Of a DNA stretch of 64,000 bases, positions 33,688-45,399 are shown one piece after another. The notes beneath the pieces were generated by a model. That model was not told the origin of the DNA, ran no database searches, and worked only from the letters and a program-made list of their open reading frames with translations. Numbering within the stretch: the stretch's first letter is position 1; every line of letters starts with the position of its first letter. The position numbers and the translations under genes were made by a program. The stretch is from contig OZ034968.1 of NCBI GenBank assembly GCA_964030785.1, positions 60,040,899 through 60,104,898 on the forward strand, given 5' to 3'. This DNA is from Siderastrea siderea (Eukaryota; Cnidaria; Anthozoa; Scleractinia; Rhizangiidae).

Positions 33688-33734
33688 TTGACTCTGATGA
33701 TGACTTCCGCTCAGGTTGTCGAAACGTCAGTCAA
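33688..33734 (+). ncRNA. Hammerhead-ribozyme-like motif (minimal, dimer type)
   Basis: CUGAUGA at 33694-33700 is followed by a possible stem II of GACUUCC/GGUUGUC (two U-U mismatches, loop GCUCA). GAAACGUC at 33721-33728 contains the palindrome ACGU, so stem III can form between two molecules. Stem I is UUGACU (33688-33693) with AGUCAA (33729-33734), cleavage after GUC. One extra U sits between core and stem II. Minimal hammerheads of this kind are described from Penelope-like elements, and the PLE coding tail lies on the same strand upstream. Confidence 0.55.
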
Positions 33735-33831
33735 TGTCACCTCAAACAGTCCTTCTCAGGACTACACTCACCCGGACGATCACAATTTACCGAATTCTGA
33801 TAAGTTTAAACTGTTTATGAATGTAATGACT

Positions 33832-34365
33832 TAACCCATTAACGTCCGTGCCGGCGTGAGCCGGCCTTGATTTTGCACGTGTTCGCTTTTAGCCCCAGCC
33901 TCCCATAGAAAGGCTTTTTTGGTCCCCTTTTGTCCTACTTGTCTTTGGGAATGTTCAACCAATCAGAATCCACCTACTGCGCATATATTTGAAGGCTTGA
34001 GGGGGTCCTAGAAGGGAAGACTTCTTGTCACTCTCCAAGAAGATCACATTTCACTCAAAATGGCTGCCGTGCTCTTCACGCGTGAATTTTCAAGATGGCA
34101 ATATCTCACTCTCGGAAGGAAGGATTACCTTTTGAAACTTAAAAATTGAAAGAAGAAGCACTCGACAAGTTAAGCGATGGAATTTAGAGCTTTTAGAGCG
34201 AAGAAACCATCTTTCGAGGACGAACTGCCGTTTGTCACAGCGAAGGCCAATCTTCCATCGCAAGAGATTTTTCGAGCTGCGGACTTTCTGGGAAATGCTC
34301 AAGCACTTCTACGAGTCTACGGTAGAGTAAATTACACATTTGATTGTAAGTTTTTACCAAGATAA
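33832..34365 (+). other. Possible piggyBac-type end and a short open frame
   Basis: TTAACCCATTAACG at 33833-33846 resembles a piggyBac terminus (TTAA followed by CCC), but no matching right end was found. A 62-codon frame at 34177-34365 (MEFRAFRAKKPSFEDELPF) runs past a GTAAGT at 34346-34351, which could end an exon. I do not recognise the product. Confidence 0.25.
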
Positions 34366-35605
34366 CTTCTTAATTGAAGGATTCTTTGTATTTCTTAAAG
34401 TTTTCGTAAAAGTTTTGAAAAACGTGCACAGTTAGCATCAGTAAATGCTCTTCAAAATAACCTGCACATTGAGCGAAATCACTTGCGCGTAGCTTCCCTC
34501 GAAGAAAGAATTGAACGCGTTTGGTTTTCAGAAACGAATAAAGGCGTGTATTGATAAATGTATTATTCAGAAAAGCTTACTGTCTCCTCTTCTGTGAATC
34601 TTCGTTCATGAAATTTCGAAAAATAGTAATCTGACCTAAACAGACACAAATCCTCTGCTGTGGTTTGATTTCACGCGCGAGACAAGATGCGAAATCTCTT
34701 GCGTAAATTTTCAAAATTTTGACTTTGAGATTGTATTTTTGGCTAATTCTTAATTGACAGCTGGTGTATTTTATTCGAAAGTTAGAAATTTTAACTATTC
34801 TAGATCAAGTGAGTGTTGTTTTTTCGAGCCTATAAATTGTCGTTTCGTACTGCACATGGGGTTGTTTATTACCAACTGCTGATTTAGCGAAGCGCTCAAA
34901 AAACACGCGGCCGGTAATGGTTAGTACATATTTCATACAGATGTAAATGCATTGAACAAACACCCTTTATCAAGGTGACAGAACTAGGGAAAGCCCCAAA
35001 AATTCATTTTTACATATTTCCTGTGAAGAATAATTTATCTCTAATACACTGTGTACACCCAGTAGCAAGCAGTGAGGGTGTTCACTGAATACAAGTTTGT
35101 CTTAATTTATTAAAGAAATACCAGTGAGATGAAGTCCATGTCTTGGTCATTTGAAGCAGCAAGCCCATTGTGAATTGCAAGGTCATGAAGATCTATTTGA
35201 AAACGAGAATGGTTTTACTTTACTAGGCAATTTGTATTTCAGTTAAAGTTTTACCTAAATATCTCATTAACCTGACAACTTTTATATTACTTGGTGTCAT
35301 GCGGGATAGACAGTCAAGAAATTACGAGAGTTTTGAACAAAATAAATTGGGAAAAATTTTCAAGAAGACAATTACAATGTATATGAGCAAACTTAAAAGT
35401 TCTAGAATTAGCAATAGAATGAACAAAATAATTAGCCCTTTAATGCTTTAATTTTTTTTTAGTTCAAGCAAATTATAGACATCATTAAGAGAAACAGGGA
35501 AATGGTGATACACCTTACTTTAAATTCAAATTATGCAGCTGGGACAGAAAGGTTTTTCCTTTCCATAATACAGGTTGAAAATCAACATTCCCAAAGTACC
35601 TATTC
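34366..35605. other. Upstream of GPCR copy A, no gene
   Basis: Nothing recognised. The conserved upstream block of the other GPCR copies (ending CCCATTACAG) is absent here, so copy A lost its original 5' region. Confidence 0.5.
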
Positions 35606-36529
35606 ATGGAGATAACAGACCACAAAACACACAAACAACAGCTTTGCTCAGCAGAATTAGTTGAGGGTCTACACAAAGAGCTGATTTGCCTTATAGTGGT
35701 GAACATTTTTCTGTCCATTACTGCATTTCTGGGGAACACTCTGATCCTAGTCGCCCTCCACAAGGAGTCTTCACTTCATCCACCGTCCAAACTATTGTTT
35801 CGTAACCTTGCGATAACTGATCTCTGTGTTGGTATTATTGTGGAGCCTCTGGTAGTTACCTATTTGATGTCTTTAGTAACGAAAGTTTGAATGTTTGTCA
35901 CTATTCGTTATCTGCGTTAACCGTAACAAGCCGAATCGTATGTGCAGTGTCTCTGTTAACAGTAACTACCATAAGTATAGACAGACTTCTCGCCCTGTTG
36001 TTAGGGCTCAGATACAGACAAGTTGTAACTTTAAAGAGAACATATGTGACTGTGATTGTTTTTTTGGATTGTCTGTATTGTCGGTTCCACAATGTACTTT
36101 TGGAATTTTGTTTTAATGTTTTTGTGTGACAAGATATTTATACCACTCTGTCTAGTAACTTCAATTTACTGTTACACAAAGACTTTCCTTGGATTGCGTC
36201 ATCATCAAAATCAAGTACAAGGGAATGCTCAAGAACAACAGAGCCAAACAATTCCAATGAACATTGCACGATATAAAAAGGCAGTTTCCAGTGCATTGTG
36301 GCTGCAGTTGACATTAGTTGTTTGTTATCTGCCGTATATTATACTATTAGCTTACATTACGGCCCGTAATAGTTTATCTTCGTCTCTTTTTATCGCATTG
36401 GAATTTTCACTGGCTTTAGTTTATTTAAACTCGTCATTAAACCCGGTTCTTTATTGCTGGAAGATAGGAGAAGTGCGACAAGCAGTAAAGGATACAATCA
36501 AAGCACTTTTTCATTGCTCATCGATTTAG
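35606..36529 (+). pseudogene. Class A GPCR, copy A, broken by two frameshifts
   Basis: The starts and ends match the intact copy at 42058, with >95% apparent nucleotide identity. One base is missing near 35877 (TTAGTAACG versus TTAGTGAACG in copy B), which causes a stop at 35888. One extra T in a seven-T run at 36059-36065 restores the register, so TM1-2, TM3-4 and TM5-7 lie in three pieces. TM7 NPVLY and the TM6 CYLPY proline are intact, and the protein would end at TAG (36527-36529). Either a recent pseudogene or two sequencing errors. The homopolymer indel deserves caution, the other less so. Confidence 0.88.
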
Positions 36530-37670
36530 TTGTTACCAAGTGTTTTATGTCGTTCTATTCGGTAGTTCAGTTTCATCCAAGGCGGTAGTATTTTAAGGGT
36601 TAAATAGCACTGTTTCAAAATTCAAATTTATGCCACAGGTTTCTTTTAAGGGTTTAAGGCGTCAGGTTGCTCACTGGTCAGTAAAAGGATTTATTATATA
36701 AAGTGGCTAGAGCTTGTCAATATATAGCGCGCACTGTAACTGGTCAATACTAGGGGCTGCATTTTCCCGTAATGCCCACGGGCATTATAAGCAATATTAA
36801 TGCCCGACTGGTTAAGCGCGGGAAACGGCGTGGCGAGAGATTTGAAGGTAAAAGGAAAGGACGAAAAGAGGCAATTTCTTTGAAATTTTTTACTTTGCGA
36901 TGTAATTTTTTTGCGTAAAATAAAACTGCTGGGTGACTTGGTCTCTAATGCTTTTCGGTAAACTGTTTCCTTCATCCCAATCCGGCACGGCTCACTTTTC
37001 TAGTAGTGAAGTGTTAGGCGCAACATGTAATAAACTTCTTATTAACTCTGACTAGCTCGGGACCAAACTGGGAGAATATCGTCGTCAGTCTTTCTTGTAC
37101 GGACCTCGCTTCGCACAGTCCGTACCAGAAAGACTCAGGCAATATTCTCCTAGTATTGCCCTCGTGCTCGGTTAATAAGAAATAAATGATAGTAGTCTGT
37201 TCGTTTAGAAATGTTGAATAAAAAGGTAAGAAAACCTGCAACTTCGATTCTCCTTCTTATTTTCCATTCGTGTTCGTCGGGCGAAATTTTAAGACGGCGG
37301 ACTTTTCCGTTTTCAAGTTCACAATGCGTCAAACATTTAAAATAGATCACTGTATTACTGTCTGGCTTCAGCTATAGGTCGCAATTGACGTCTAAACGAA
37401 TAGTTGGTTGATTATCATTTGAAAATTTTCACATTCACCTATCCTCTTCGTGCCTCGTGGCACATAAGGCCTCTATCTCGGAGACTGGAACAAGCTATAC
37501 CAGGTGAGTTTAATTTTCAATAGTCATACTGAACCGAAGTCTGAGTGCAACCGCCCCCATTGTCGGATAGATATTGTTCATAATGCTGCATTAAATGCTA
37601 GCATGTCAAGCAACAACTTTCTTACATGCAAATCTCACTCGAAAGTATTTCTGGGCACCATCCTCCATTC
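36530..37670 (+). repeat. Segmental duplication, 3' flank of GPCR copy A
   Basis: Nearly collinear with 43015-44083 downstream of copy B, with small indels (for example GGGTTAAATAGC here versus GGGTTGTATATTAAATAGC). It contains a hairpin with GTACGGAC/GTCCGTAC near 37097-37127. No coding sequence is conserved. Confidence 0.85.
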
Positions 37671-37731
37671 ATCATTTGTCCTCCATATTCACCCCCTAGG
37701 TATCCTTACTTTACAGACTCCCCATTTAAGG

Positions 37732-37955
37732 CATTCTCGTCCCCAGAGCCCACGATCCTTTTGGTCTGCGCCAGGGATCGAGACCCAATCACGGACTTCC
37801 GGCTTTTGTGCGCAGCCTCAGAAATTTGAAACAATAACGGTTACCATCGGTTACAAAAATAGGCAGCTATTGCGCTTGCGCGTTACCTGGTCCCTGCCAG
37901 AGGTCTCGATCCCTAGCGCAGACCAAAAGGATCGTGGACTCTGGGGACGAGAATG
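37732..37955. mobile_element. MULE-like foldback MITE with 9-bp target duplication
   Basis: Terminal repeats CATTCTCGTCCCCAGAG...CTCTGGGGACGAGAATG extend to ~65-bp arms (CGATCCTTTTGGTCTGCGC and complement). Flanks are CATTTAAGG at 37723-37731 and 37956-37964, a perfect 9-bp duplication typical of Mutator-like elements. No transposase. Confidence 0.82.
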
Positions 37956-37994
37956 CATTTAAGGCAGAGTTTCACGGTTCAGCGCATGTGCGAG

Positions 37995-39770
37995 CGACGA
38001 CTTAAGCGCTGTCGACACAGCGGCAAAATGAGTGCGCATGCTCGACTTTTTGGCGGGCTTCCGGTCATTTTCTTGTTTCCGGTTATGATCAGAAAGCTAT
38101 TATAACTGCAGAGAAAGTTCCAGTTTTATGTAGTTTGTAACCAGAAAGCAAGAGTCAGCGAGGTAAGGTTGGTTTTGTTGAAGGGGTTTGAAATTTGTTG
38201 TACTCATACACCTTGCATAAAGGGTTTGGTGCTTGCAACAAAAGTGAAAATTAGTTCGGAGCCGTTAGTGTTTGATTAAGCTTATTGTGTGGCTTGTGTT
38301 GGATGCAGCACGTTGATAAAAATGTATGGGGAGAGAGAAGACCGAGACTAAAACTCTATTGTGTCTCCAGAGATTATTCCTTTAATATATCAGAAGAGTT
38401 CACTCGGTCTGCTCAACTTCCAATGGACCGCACTGAAATCAAATTCGGAAAAACAACAACAGTTGCTCCGTCTTCCCAAAACTTGTTCACGATCACGAGC
38501 GCTGCGAAAACAGCCAATTCCATCAAGACTTTTCGCTGTTTTGGGATGACCTGGCAAATTCAAGTTGAGGTTACATTAGCACTGGTACCGATACAAGGTA
38601 GATGGTATTACAAGCGGTTGCTAAGAAAGAAAAATTGTCACACATCAGTCATAAACAGCTGGATCACTATTTTTTGAATCGCCTTCTTTTGGTTTGTATG
38701 AAATAAACCTTTAGCGTGCTTTCAGCTCTTAGAATCATGTGTGATTATAATTTCTTTCATTTTGCAACGAATTTATTTCTAAAATCAGTTAAATCTAAAT
38801 TTATAGATTCGTAGAAAACTCTTCCAGTACTGCGGTCTGATGCCAGAACGCCGCGATCGAGGATTATATTTTGCACATTTATTTAATTACTTTTATAACT
38901 TCTCCAATTATACAAACTCCTTTCCGTTCGGTGATTGGAGAGTAGTTCTCGCTTTTATTTCTTTATAAAAAAGCTTCTTGAAATAACAAAACTTTCCTCT
39001 CTTTGCTCTCTGTAAAAAGTCGATTGATTGTAAGTTCGAGTTGCGACCAACGACACTTTGTCTGGCATGGAAACTGAACCTAGGAAAAAATAAGACTTCC
39101 CAATATTTGCCTCAAGATTTCAGAATTTTATTCCTGCAGGTATCATGCCAATCCAAGTTAAGTAAGCACTTTAGAATGACGTATAAGTAAGAATCAATTC
39201 TGTACTTCGTGATGAATGAAGCAAGCAACAGTGTCGTTTCCTCAGCGGTCCGCATGCTGTTTTCGCTTTATAGCCTGAATTTTAGGCGGGTTCTTCTGTG
39301 GCTTTAATTTTGACTACCAGCCTTTGCAATCTTCTTTTTCCTGCAAACGGACTTATCCGAGTTTTGGCCCTGAATCAACAGCTAGGTAATTTACCTTTAG
39401 AAAAGGCGAAAGCTGGTATTGCTACGACAAAAGTAAGCTTATCTGACACAATTCATGTTTCACTTACGAGCCATTGACTTCGAGCGAAAAATTTACTATG
39501 GTGGCGAAGACAATTAGTTTGCTAAAAAAGATATGTGGAAGAAGAGTCTCTCTAGGAACTGTCTTGAAGGTGAAAACCTTATCTGTTTCGTGACGGCCTT
39601 ATCTCCGCGAAATGAAAACATATGATGGGAATTTTGATTTGCCACTATTTCCCCCCGAATGGTTTCTCTTGAATCCAGTCTCTCTGCTTGCGGCTGCCCC
39701 AAAAATGGCGGGAACGAGTTAGCGCACGCGCACTCATTTTTTCCGCTGTGTCAGCGCTCTCAAGATAATT
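37995..39770. mobile_element. Probable TIR element of about 1.75 kb
   Basis: About 60 bp at 37995-38060 (AGCGCTG..CACAGCGG.AAAATGAGTGCGC) recurs inverted at 39700-39770, roughly 75% identical. A 130-codon frame at 38285-38677 lies inside but shows no recognised domain. Target duplication not established. Confidence 0.45.
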
Positions 39771-40929
39771 GTTTTTAGACCAATTAGAACCGCGTTCATA
39801 ACTCTGGCGTGGCGAGATACTGCGGTAAATTGTTATATTTTGTTGTCGATAGTATATGAAATGACAGGCCAAGCACGACTGCCGCTAGTTGTTGAAGTTA
39901 TTCCAGCCTTCAAAATAGAGCTTGCTCACGTACAATCGTAACAGCTTTGTCCCTTTGATCAAGATGATTTGATCTGATTTGATCCGGGAGAAACCTCAAG
40001 CTATGATACTGTTTGGAGTGTTTGATGTTCTTAGAGCCGTTTGAAATCTTTGTGCCTTTGTGTGTGCTAGTTCTTTGGCAACTAGTTAGGTTTTTTGGGC
40101 TCAGTTTAATTGCAAGATTCCTAAAAGCCGCTTAAAAGAGTGACGTTTAATTTATGAAAGGATTCACGAGTTTCTTAATACGTAATTTGATGTTTGCTTG
40201 CGGTTATCTGCAAGACATGTATCTTTCTTTGTCACGGATGTCAGATCCAAATTAATTACTCTGAGACTCAGTTGCCATCTCTTTTAATCATAAAGAAGCT
40301 ACAGCTTCTGGTGCTGTCGTTTTAACTCCACTTTCGTGGTTGTGGTTAAAATAGAAATAGAATTCTTGGAGTTAAAACATTGCACCTCTGTTGTCTTATG
40401 GCGAACTACTAGCATCCAACTGATAGATCTCCAGCAACAATGCGGACAAAGGTTATTGTTTGACCTTCTTGTGATGGTCTGTTTGTAGTTCTTAACGATT
40501 TTCCATTTGTTAATTCCGCAACAGTTAAAATGATGGTTCGTACTGAAGACTCAAGGATTCTTCAATCTCGTGAGTGTATTGTGTTTTGCCGTCCCGTCGC
40601 CAGTCTACCACGACGTCTCTTCTGACCATCCATAGACTAACTAAAATGCCGATTTCGGCTGCTAAATCACTTTCAACATTATAAAAATCGAACTGATATT
40701 ACAACAGGAAATAAAGACTACAAAAAGTGGAAAGCGAAGAGCGGATGTGCAAAATTTGGGCGCGATTTCAACGGATTTTTCCACCATAAGCTCAGTTCGA
40801 ATTTAGTGTCGACCCGTACAATTTATTTTTTAGCCGTTCCACTCGCGCATGCGCTTCTCCGTGAACTGGAGAAGTGAGTTAAAACAGACATTCCTCAAGT
40901 TATTCAACAAGACATTTCAGGATTTCAAA
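39771..40929. other. Intergenic, nothing recognised
   Basis: No supported gene. 40860 onward is homologous to 60580 onward upstream of GPCR copy E. Confidence 0.45.
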
Positions 40930-40937
40930 ATGACCGA
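40930..40937 (+). other. Candidate 5' mini-exon end upstream of GPCR copy B
   Basis: Conserved TTTCAGGATTTCAAAATGACCGA is followed by GTGAGT (40938-40943), a good donor. The same block occurs at 60635 before copy E. In copy B, splicing to the CCCATTACAG acceptor (ending 42054) would not keep this ATG in frame, so here it would be untranslated or an upstream ORF. Confidence 0.35.
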
Positions 40938-42057
40938 GTGAGTGACAAACCCCGCCTCTCAATTACCTCGCGTTGTCATAGCAACATGATATAAAACAGC
41001 GTTTAATACGGCTTCGGCTTAATAGCTGAGAGTCCCTTACGATGTTGTGCAAAACGTCTGCTGACGGAAAATTAAGAAAGGTGGACTGGTATCTTAATTG
41101 TAATTTGTTTGCATTGAGGAGGAAAGATAGTCTGTGAAATTGTTAAAGAAGGATATCGCCTGTAATTACCACGCAGGATTAGTTTTCGTCTTTTTAAAAT
41201 GACTAATTCCTGCACCCGTAAGAAGCACGTATTTACATGCGTCAGAGCAAACTACTATTGTTTGAACTGCAATTGTTATTAGAACTTCCTCTTCAGCTGC
41301 TTCAGGTATAGAGTGTGGACATTAAGATATATTTAAACTTTAGAAAAACTAAACAAATAGCTGAACTATTTATGGCTTTGCGTAGAAAATGTCTCTAAGA
41401 AAGTTTCTCCTTACGGTTCCCGGTGTGTCTAAACTGTCTAAACTAATCTAGCAACAAGAATAAATTTTATCTCCAAGAAGCAAGCCTTTTTACATTAAAT
41501 CCTTGTCTTGGGTTAAATACTCTAGAATGATATTTTTAATACAAATACGGCGTTAAGAAAGCCAGGTAGCAGCCAAGTTCAACTCAGCTTAAACTATAAA
41601 TTATGAACCATGTTCAGTTAACAGACGCCTTTTAATATACATGTGCTCAGTTAATTTGCAACGAATTCAGACAAAGCATGAATTCAATCGAAGAATGTCA
41701 TTGAAAGAGAACTCATCCCATATTTTCCAAACAATTTGTTTTAAGACAACAAGAATATTTTATCTTAACCATGCAAATCTAACCAACACACAGAAGACGA
41801 GGGGCAATGGATCTTTTATTATCATTTCAGGCTTTCCAGGAGCACATTTTTTCATGTTTAAAAGTAAAACGTCATTGTTAATACAATAGCTTCCTCTATT
41901 CTTTAAACACCCGCATACTATAAAAAATTTATAATAGACATAATTAGTGTGCATCTTGAAGGCAATGGTTTGTCATGCCAGTTCTCATATCGAGATTGCC
42001 ATTCGTAGGTACAAAGAAGCAACTCGAGTTCACGGAGGCGTATTCCCATTACAGAAC

Positions 42058-43014
42058 ATGGAGATAAACCACAAAACACATGAAAAACAGCTTTGCTCAG
42101 CAGAATTAGTTGAAGGTCTACACAAACTGCTGATTTGCCTTATAGTGGTGAACATTTTTTCGTCCATTACTGCATTTCTGGGGAACACTCTGATCCTAGT
42201 CGCCCTTCGCAAGGAGTCTTCACTTCATCCACCGTCCAAACTGTTGTTTCGTAACCTTGCAATAACTGATCTCTGTGTTGGCATTATTGTGGAGCCTCTG
42301 GCAGTTACCTATTGGACGTCTTTAGTGAACGAAAGTTTGAATGTTTGTCACTATTCATTATCTGCGTTAACCGTAACAAGCCGAATCGTATGTGCAGTGT
42401 CTCTGTTAACAGTAACTACCATAAGTATAGACAGACTTCTCGCCCTGTTGTTAGGGCTCAGATACAGACAAGTTGTAACTTTAAAGAGGACATATGTGAC
42501 TGTGATTGTTTTTTGGATTGTCTGTATTGTCGGTTCCACAATGTACTTTTGGAATTTTGTTTCAATGTTATGGTGTGACAAGATATTTGTACCACTTTGT
42601 CTAGTAACTTCAATTTACTGTTACACAAAGACTTTCCTTGGATTGTGTCATCATCAAAATCAAGTACAAGGGAATGCTCAAGAACAACAGAGCCAAACAA
42701 TTCCAATGAACATTGCACGATATAAAAAGGCAGTTTCCAGTGCATTGTGGCTGCAGTTGACATTAGTTGTTTGTTATCTGCGGTATATTACACTATTAGC
42801 TTACATTACGGCCCGTAATAATTTATCTTCGTCTCTTTTTATCGCATTGGAATTTTCACTGGCTTTAGTTTATTTAAACTCGTCATTAAACCCGGTTCTT
42901 TATTGCTGGAAGATAGGAGAAGTGCGACAAGCAGTAAAGGATACAATCAAAGCACTTTTTCATTGCTCATCGATTCAGTTGTTACCAAGTGTTTTATGTC
43001 GTTCTATTCGGTAG
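42058..43014 (+). CDS. Class A (rhodopsin-like) GPCR, copy B, with altered TM6 and tail
   Basis: 318 residues from the ATG equivalent to copies A and C. An upstream in-frame ATG at 41947 exists, but the conserved CCCATTACAG just before 42055 looks like a 3' splice site. Seven hydrophobic segments are present: GN at 42-43 (TM1), D71 in LAITDL (TM2), C97 and D125-R126-L127 (TM3, variant of DRY), W153 (TM4) and NPVLY at 278-282 (TM7). Two oddities stand out. TM6 reads CYLRY, with R242 replacing the proline kept in copies A, C and E. The normal TAG is CAG, adding QLLPSVLCRSIR. The nearest broad relatives are amine/adenosine/melanocortin-type receptors; the ligand is unknown. May be degenerating. 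Confidence 0.85.
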   Translation: MEINHKTHEKQLCSAELVEGLHKLLICLIVVNIFSSITAFLGNTLILVALRKESSLHPPSKLLFRNLAITDLCVGIIVEPLAVTYWTSLVNESLNVCHYSLSALTVTSRIVCAVSLLTVTTISIDRLLALLLGLRYRQVVTLKRTYVTVIVFWIVCIVGSTMYFWNFVSMLWCDKIFVPLCLVTSIYCYTKTFLGLCHHQNQVQGNAQEQQSQTIPMNIARYKKAVSSALWLQLTLVVCYLRYITLLAYITARNNLSSSLFIALEFSLALVYLNSSLNPVLYCWKIGEVRQAVKDTIKALFHCSSIQLLPSVLCRSIR

Positions 43015-44083
43015 TTCAGTTTCATCCAAGGCGGTAGTATTTTAAGGGTTGTATATTAAATAGCACTGTTTCAAAATTCAAATTTATGCCACAGGCTTCT
43101 TTTAAGGGTTTAAGGCCTCAGGTTGCTCACTGGTCAGTAAAAGGATTTATTATATAAAGTGGCTAGAGCTTGTCAATATATAGCGCACACTGTTACTGGT
43201 CAATACTAGGGGCTGGATTTTCCCATGTTAATGCCCCGGCTGGTTAAGCGCGGGAAACGGCGTGGCAAATGATTTGAAGGTAAAAGGAAAAGACGAAAAA
43301 AGGCAGTTTCTTTGAAAGTTTTTACTTTGCGATGTAATTTTTTTGCGTAAAATAAAACTGCTGGGTGACTTGGTATCTAATGCTTTTCCGTAAACTGTTT
43401 CCTTCATCCCAATCCGGCACGGCTCACTTTTCTAGTAGTGAAGTGTTAGGTGCAATATGTAATAAACTTCTTATTAACTCTGACTAGCTCGGGACCATAC
43501 TGGGAGAATATCGTCGTCAGTCTTTCTTGTACGGACCTCGCTTCGCACAGTCCGTACCAGAAAGACTCAGGCATTATTCTCCTAGTATGGCCCTAATAAG
43601 AAATAAATGATAGTAGTCTGTTCGTTTAGAAATGTTGAATAAAAGGTAAGAAAACCTGCAACTTCGATTCTCCTTCTTCTTATTTTTCATTCGTGTTCGT
43701 CGGGCGAAATTTCAAGATGGCGGACTTTTCCGTTTTCAAGTTCACAATGCGTCAAACATTTAAAATAGATCACTGTTTTACTGTCTGGCTTCAGCTATAG
43801 GTCGCAATTTACGTCTAAACGAATATTTGGTTGATTATCATTTGAAAACACCTTCACATTCACCTATCCTCTTCGTGCCTCGTGGCACATAAGGCCTCTA
43901 TCTCGGAGACTGGAACAAGCTATACCAAGTGAGTTTAATTTTCAATAGTCATACTGAACCGAAGTCTGAGTGTAACCGCCCCCATTGTCGGATAGATATT
44001 GTTCATAATGCTGCATTAAATGCTAGCATGTCAAGCAACAACTTTCTTACATGCAAATCTCACTCGAAAGTATTTCTGGACAT
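43015..44083 (+). repeat. Segmental duplication, 3' flank of GPCR copy B
   Basis: Collinear with 36530-37670. Homology stops where the satellite arrays begin. Confidence 0.85.
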
Positions 44084-44538
44084 CATTTACGACCCGAGAA
44101 AAAGAGTTGTCGATCCGAGAAATGAATCTCATTAGTGGGACTTAGAAATATCAAAGATCATCTGCTGTGGTTTAGGTGCATGGTGTTAAGGTTGTCGATC
44201 CGTTCGAACCGTACGAATGGAGAACATCATTTACGACCCGAGAAAAAGAGTTGTCGATCCGAGAAATGAATCTCATTAGTGGGATTGGAAATAACAAAGA
44301 TCATCTCTTGTGGTGAGGTGGTGTTTAGAGGTTGTCGATCCGTACGAATCGTTCGAATGGAGAACATCACTCACGACGTGGAAAAGTGTGTCGATCCGAG
44401 AAATGAATCTCATTAGTAGGACTTGAAAATATACAAGATCATGTCTTGTGTTTAGATCAGTGGTGCTTAGAGGTTGTCGATCTGTACAAATCGTACGAAT
44501 GGAGAACATCACTCACGACCCGAGAAATAGAGTTGTCG
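44084..44538 (+). repeat. Satellite array I, ~140-bp unit, 3.3 copies
   Basis: Units begin CATCATTTACGACCCGAG near 44084 and 44226, then CATCACTCACGAC near 44365 and 44507. Each contains GTTGTCGATCCG and AATGAATCTCATTAG. Confidence 0.88.
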
Positions 44539-45330
44539 ATGTTTTGGAGCCACACGCTTAAAGAACGAGGCATAGTCATATTTGCATGGTTTCAGTGTTT
44601 TCTTTGTTTCGAGCGCCCCTCATGTTTTGGGCATACTCATACCTGTATTGGCTCTGTGTTCGGTTTGTTTCGGAGTCATAGCTCTCGTTTTTGCACCACA
44701 CCAAAAGCCAATGTTTTGGGATCACACGCTTAAAGAACGAGGCATAGCCATATTTGCATGGTTGCTTAGCTGTGTGCTCGGTTTGTTTCATAAAAGCGTA
44801 TGTTTTTGGAGTCATAGGTCTCGTTTTTGCACCGCGCCAAAAGCGAATGTTTTGGGGTGACACGCTTAAAGAACGAGGCATAGTCATGTTTGCATGGTTT
44901 CTTGGCTCTGTGCTCGGTTTGTTTCATAAAAGCGTATGTTTCGGAGTCATAGGTCTCGTTTTTGCACCGCACCAAAAGCCAATGTTTTGGGGTGACACGC
45001 TTAAAGAACGAGGCACAGTCATATTTGCATGGTTTCTCAGCTTTGCGTTCGGTTTGTTTCATATAAAAGCGTAAGTTTCGGAGTAATAGGTCTCGTTTTT
45101 GCACCACGCCAAAAGCGAATGTTTTGGGGTCACACACTTAAAGAACGAGGCATAGTCATATTTGCATGGTTTATTGGCTCTGTGTTCGGTTTGTTTCATA
45201 AAAGCGTATGTTTCGGAGTCATAGGTCTCTTTTTTGCACCGCGCCAAAAGCGAATGTTTTGGGGTCACACGCTCAATGAACGAGGCATAGTCATATTTGC
45301 ATGGTTTCGGTGTTTTGCCTGATTCGAGCG
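44539..45330 (+). repeat. Satellite array II, ~135-bp unit, 6 copies
   Basis: Units begin TGTTTTGGGGTCACACGC near 44539, 44713, 44848, 44983, 45120 and 45256 and include AAAGAACGAGGCATAGTC. The 135-bp period equals 45 codons, so long frames stay open on both strands. These are repeats, not genes. Confidence 0.92.
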
Positions 45331-45399
45331 CCCCTCATGTTTCGGGCATACTGATATACCTGTATTGGCTACGTGTTACGCCTACTATTTTCACTCTTC

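Larger units (their letters stand above)
33182..33797 (+). mobile_element. 5'-truncated Penelope-like element remnant with inverted ends
   Basis: 33182-33285 and 33693-33797 are about 100-bp inverted copies of each other (ATTCGGTAAAT... and ATTTACCGAAT). Between them lies the tail of a GIY-YIG frame. PLEs are known for inverted or partial terminal copies. The plus-strand copy carries a hammerhead-like motif. The minus-strand copy has lost the CUGA part of the core. Confidence 0.65.

Noticed and set aside
36590..36600. GGGTTAA as the right end of a piggyBac element starting at 33833
   Set aside because: It results from a small deletion in the duplicated GPCR flank, as comparison with copy B shows.
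38285..38677. 130-codon frame in the 1.75-kb TIR element
   Set aside because: No domain or splice support, no homologous frame in another copy; kept only as a note under the element.
44446..45322. Overlapping 90-120 codon frames on both strands with CFGVIGLVFAPHQK-like repeats
   Set aside because: The 135-bp satellite period is a multiple of three, so frames stay open without coding; repeats are non-genic.
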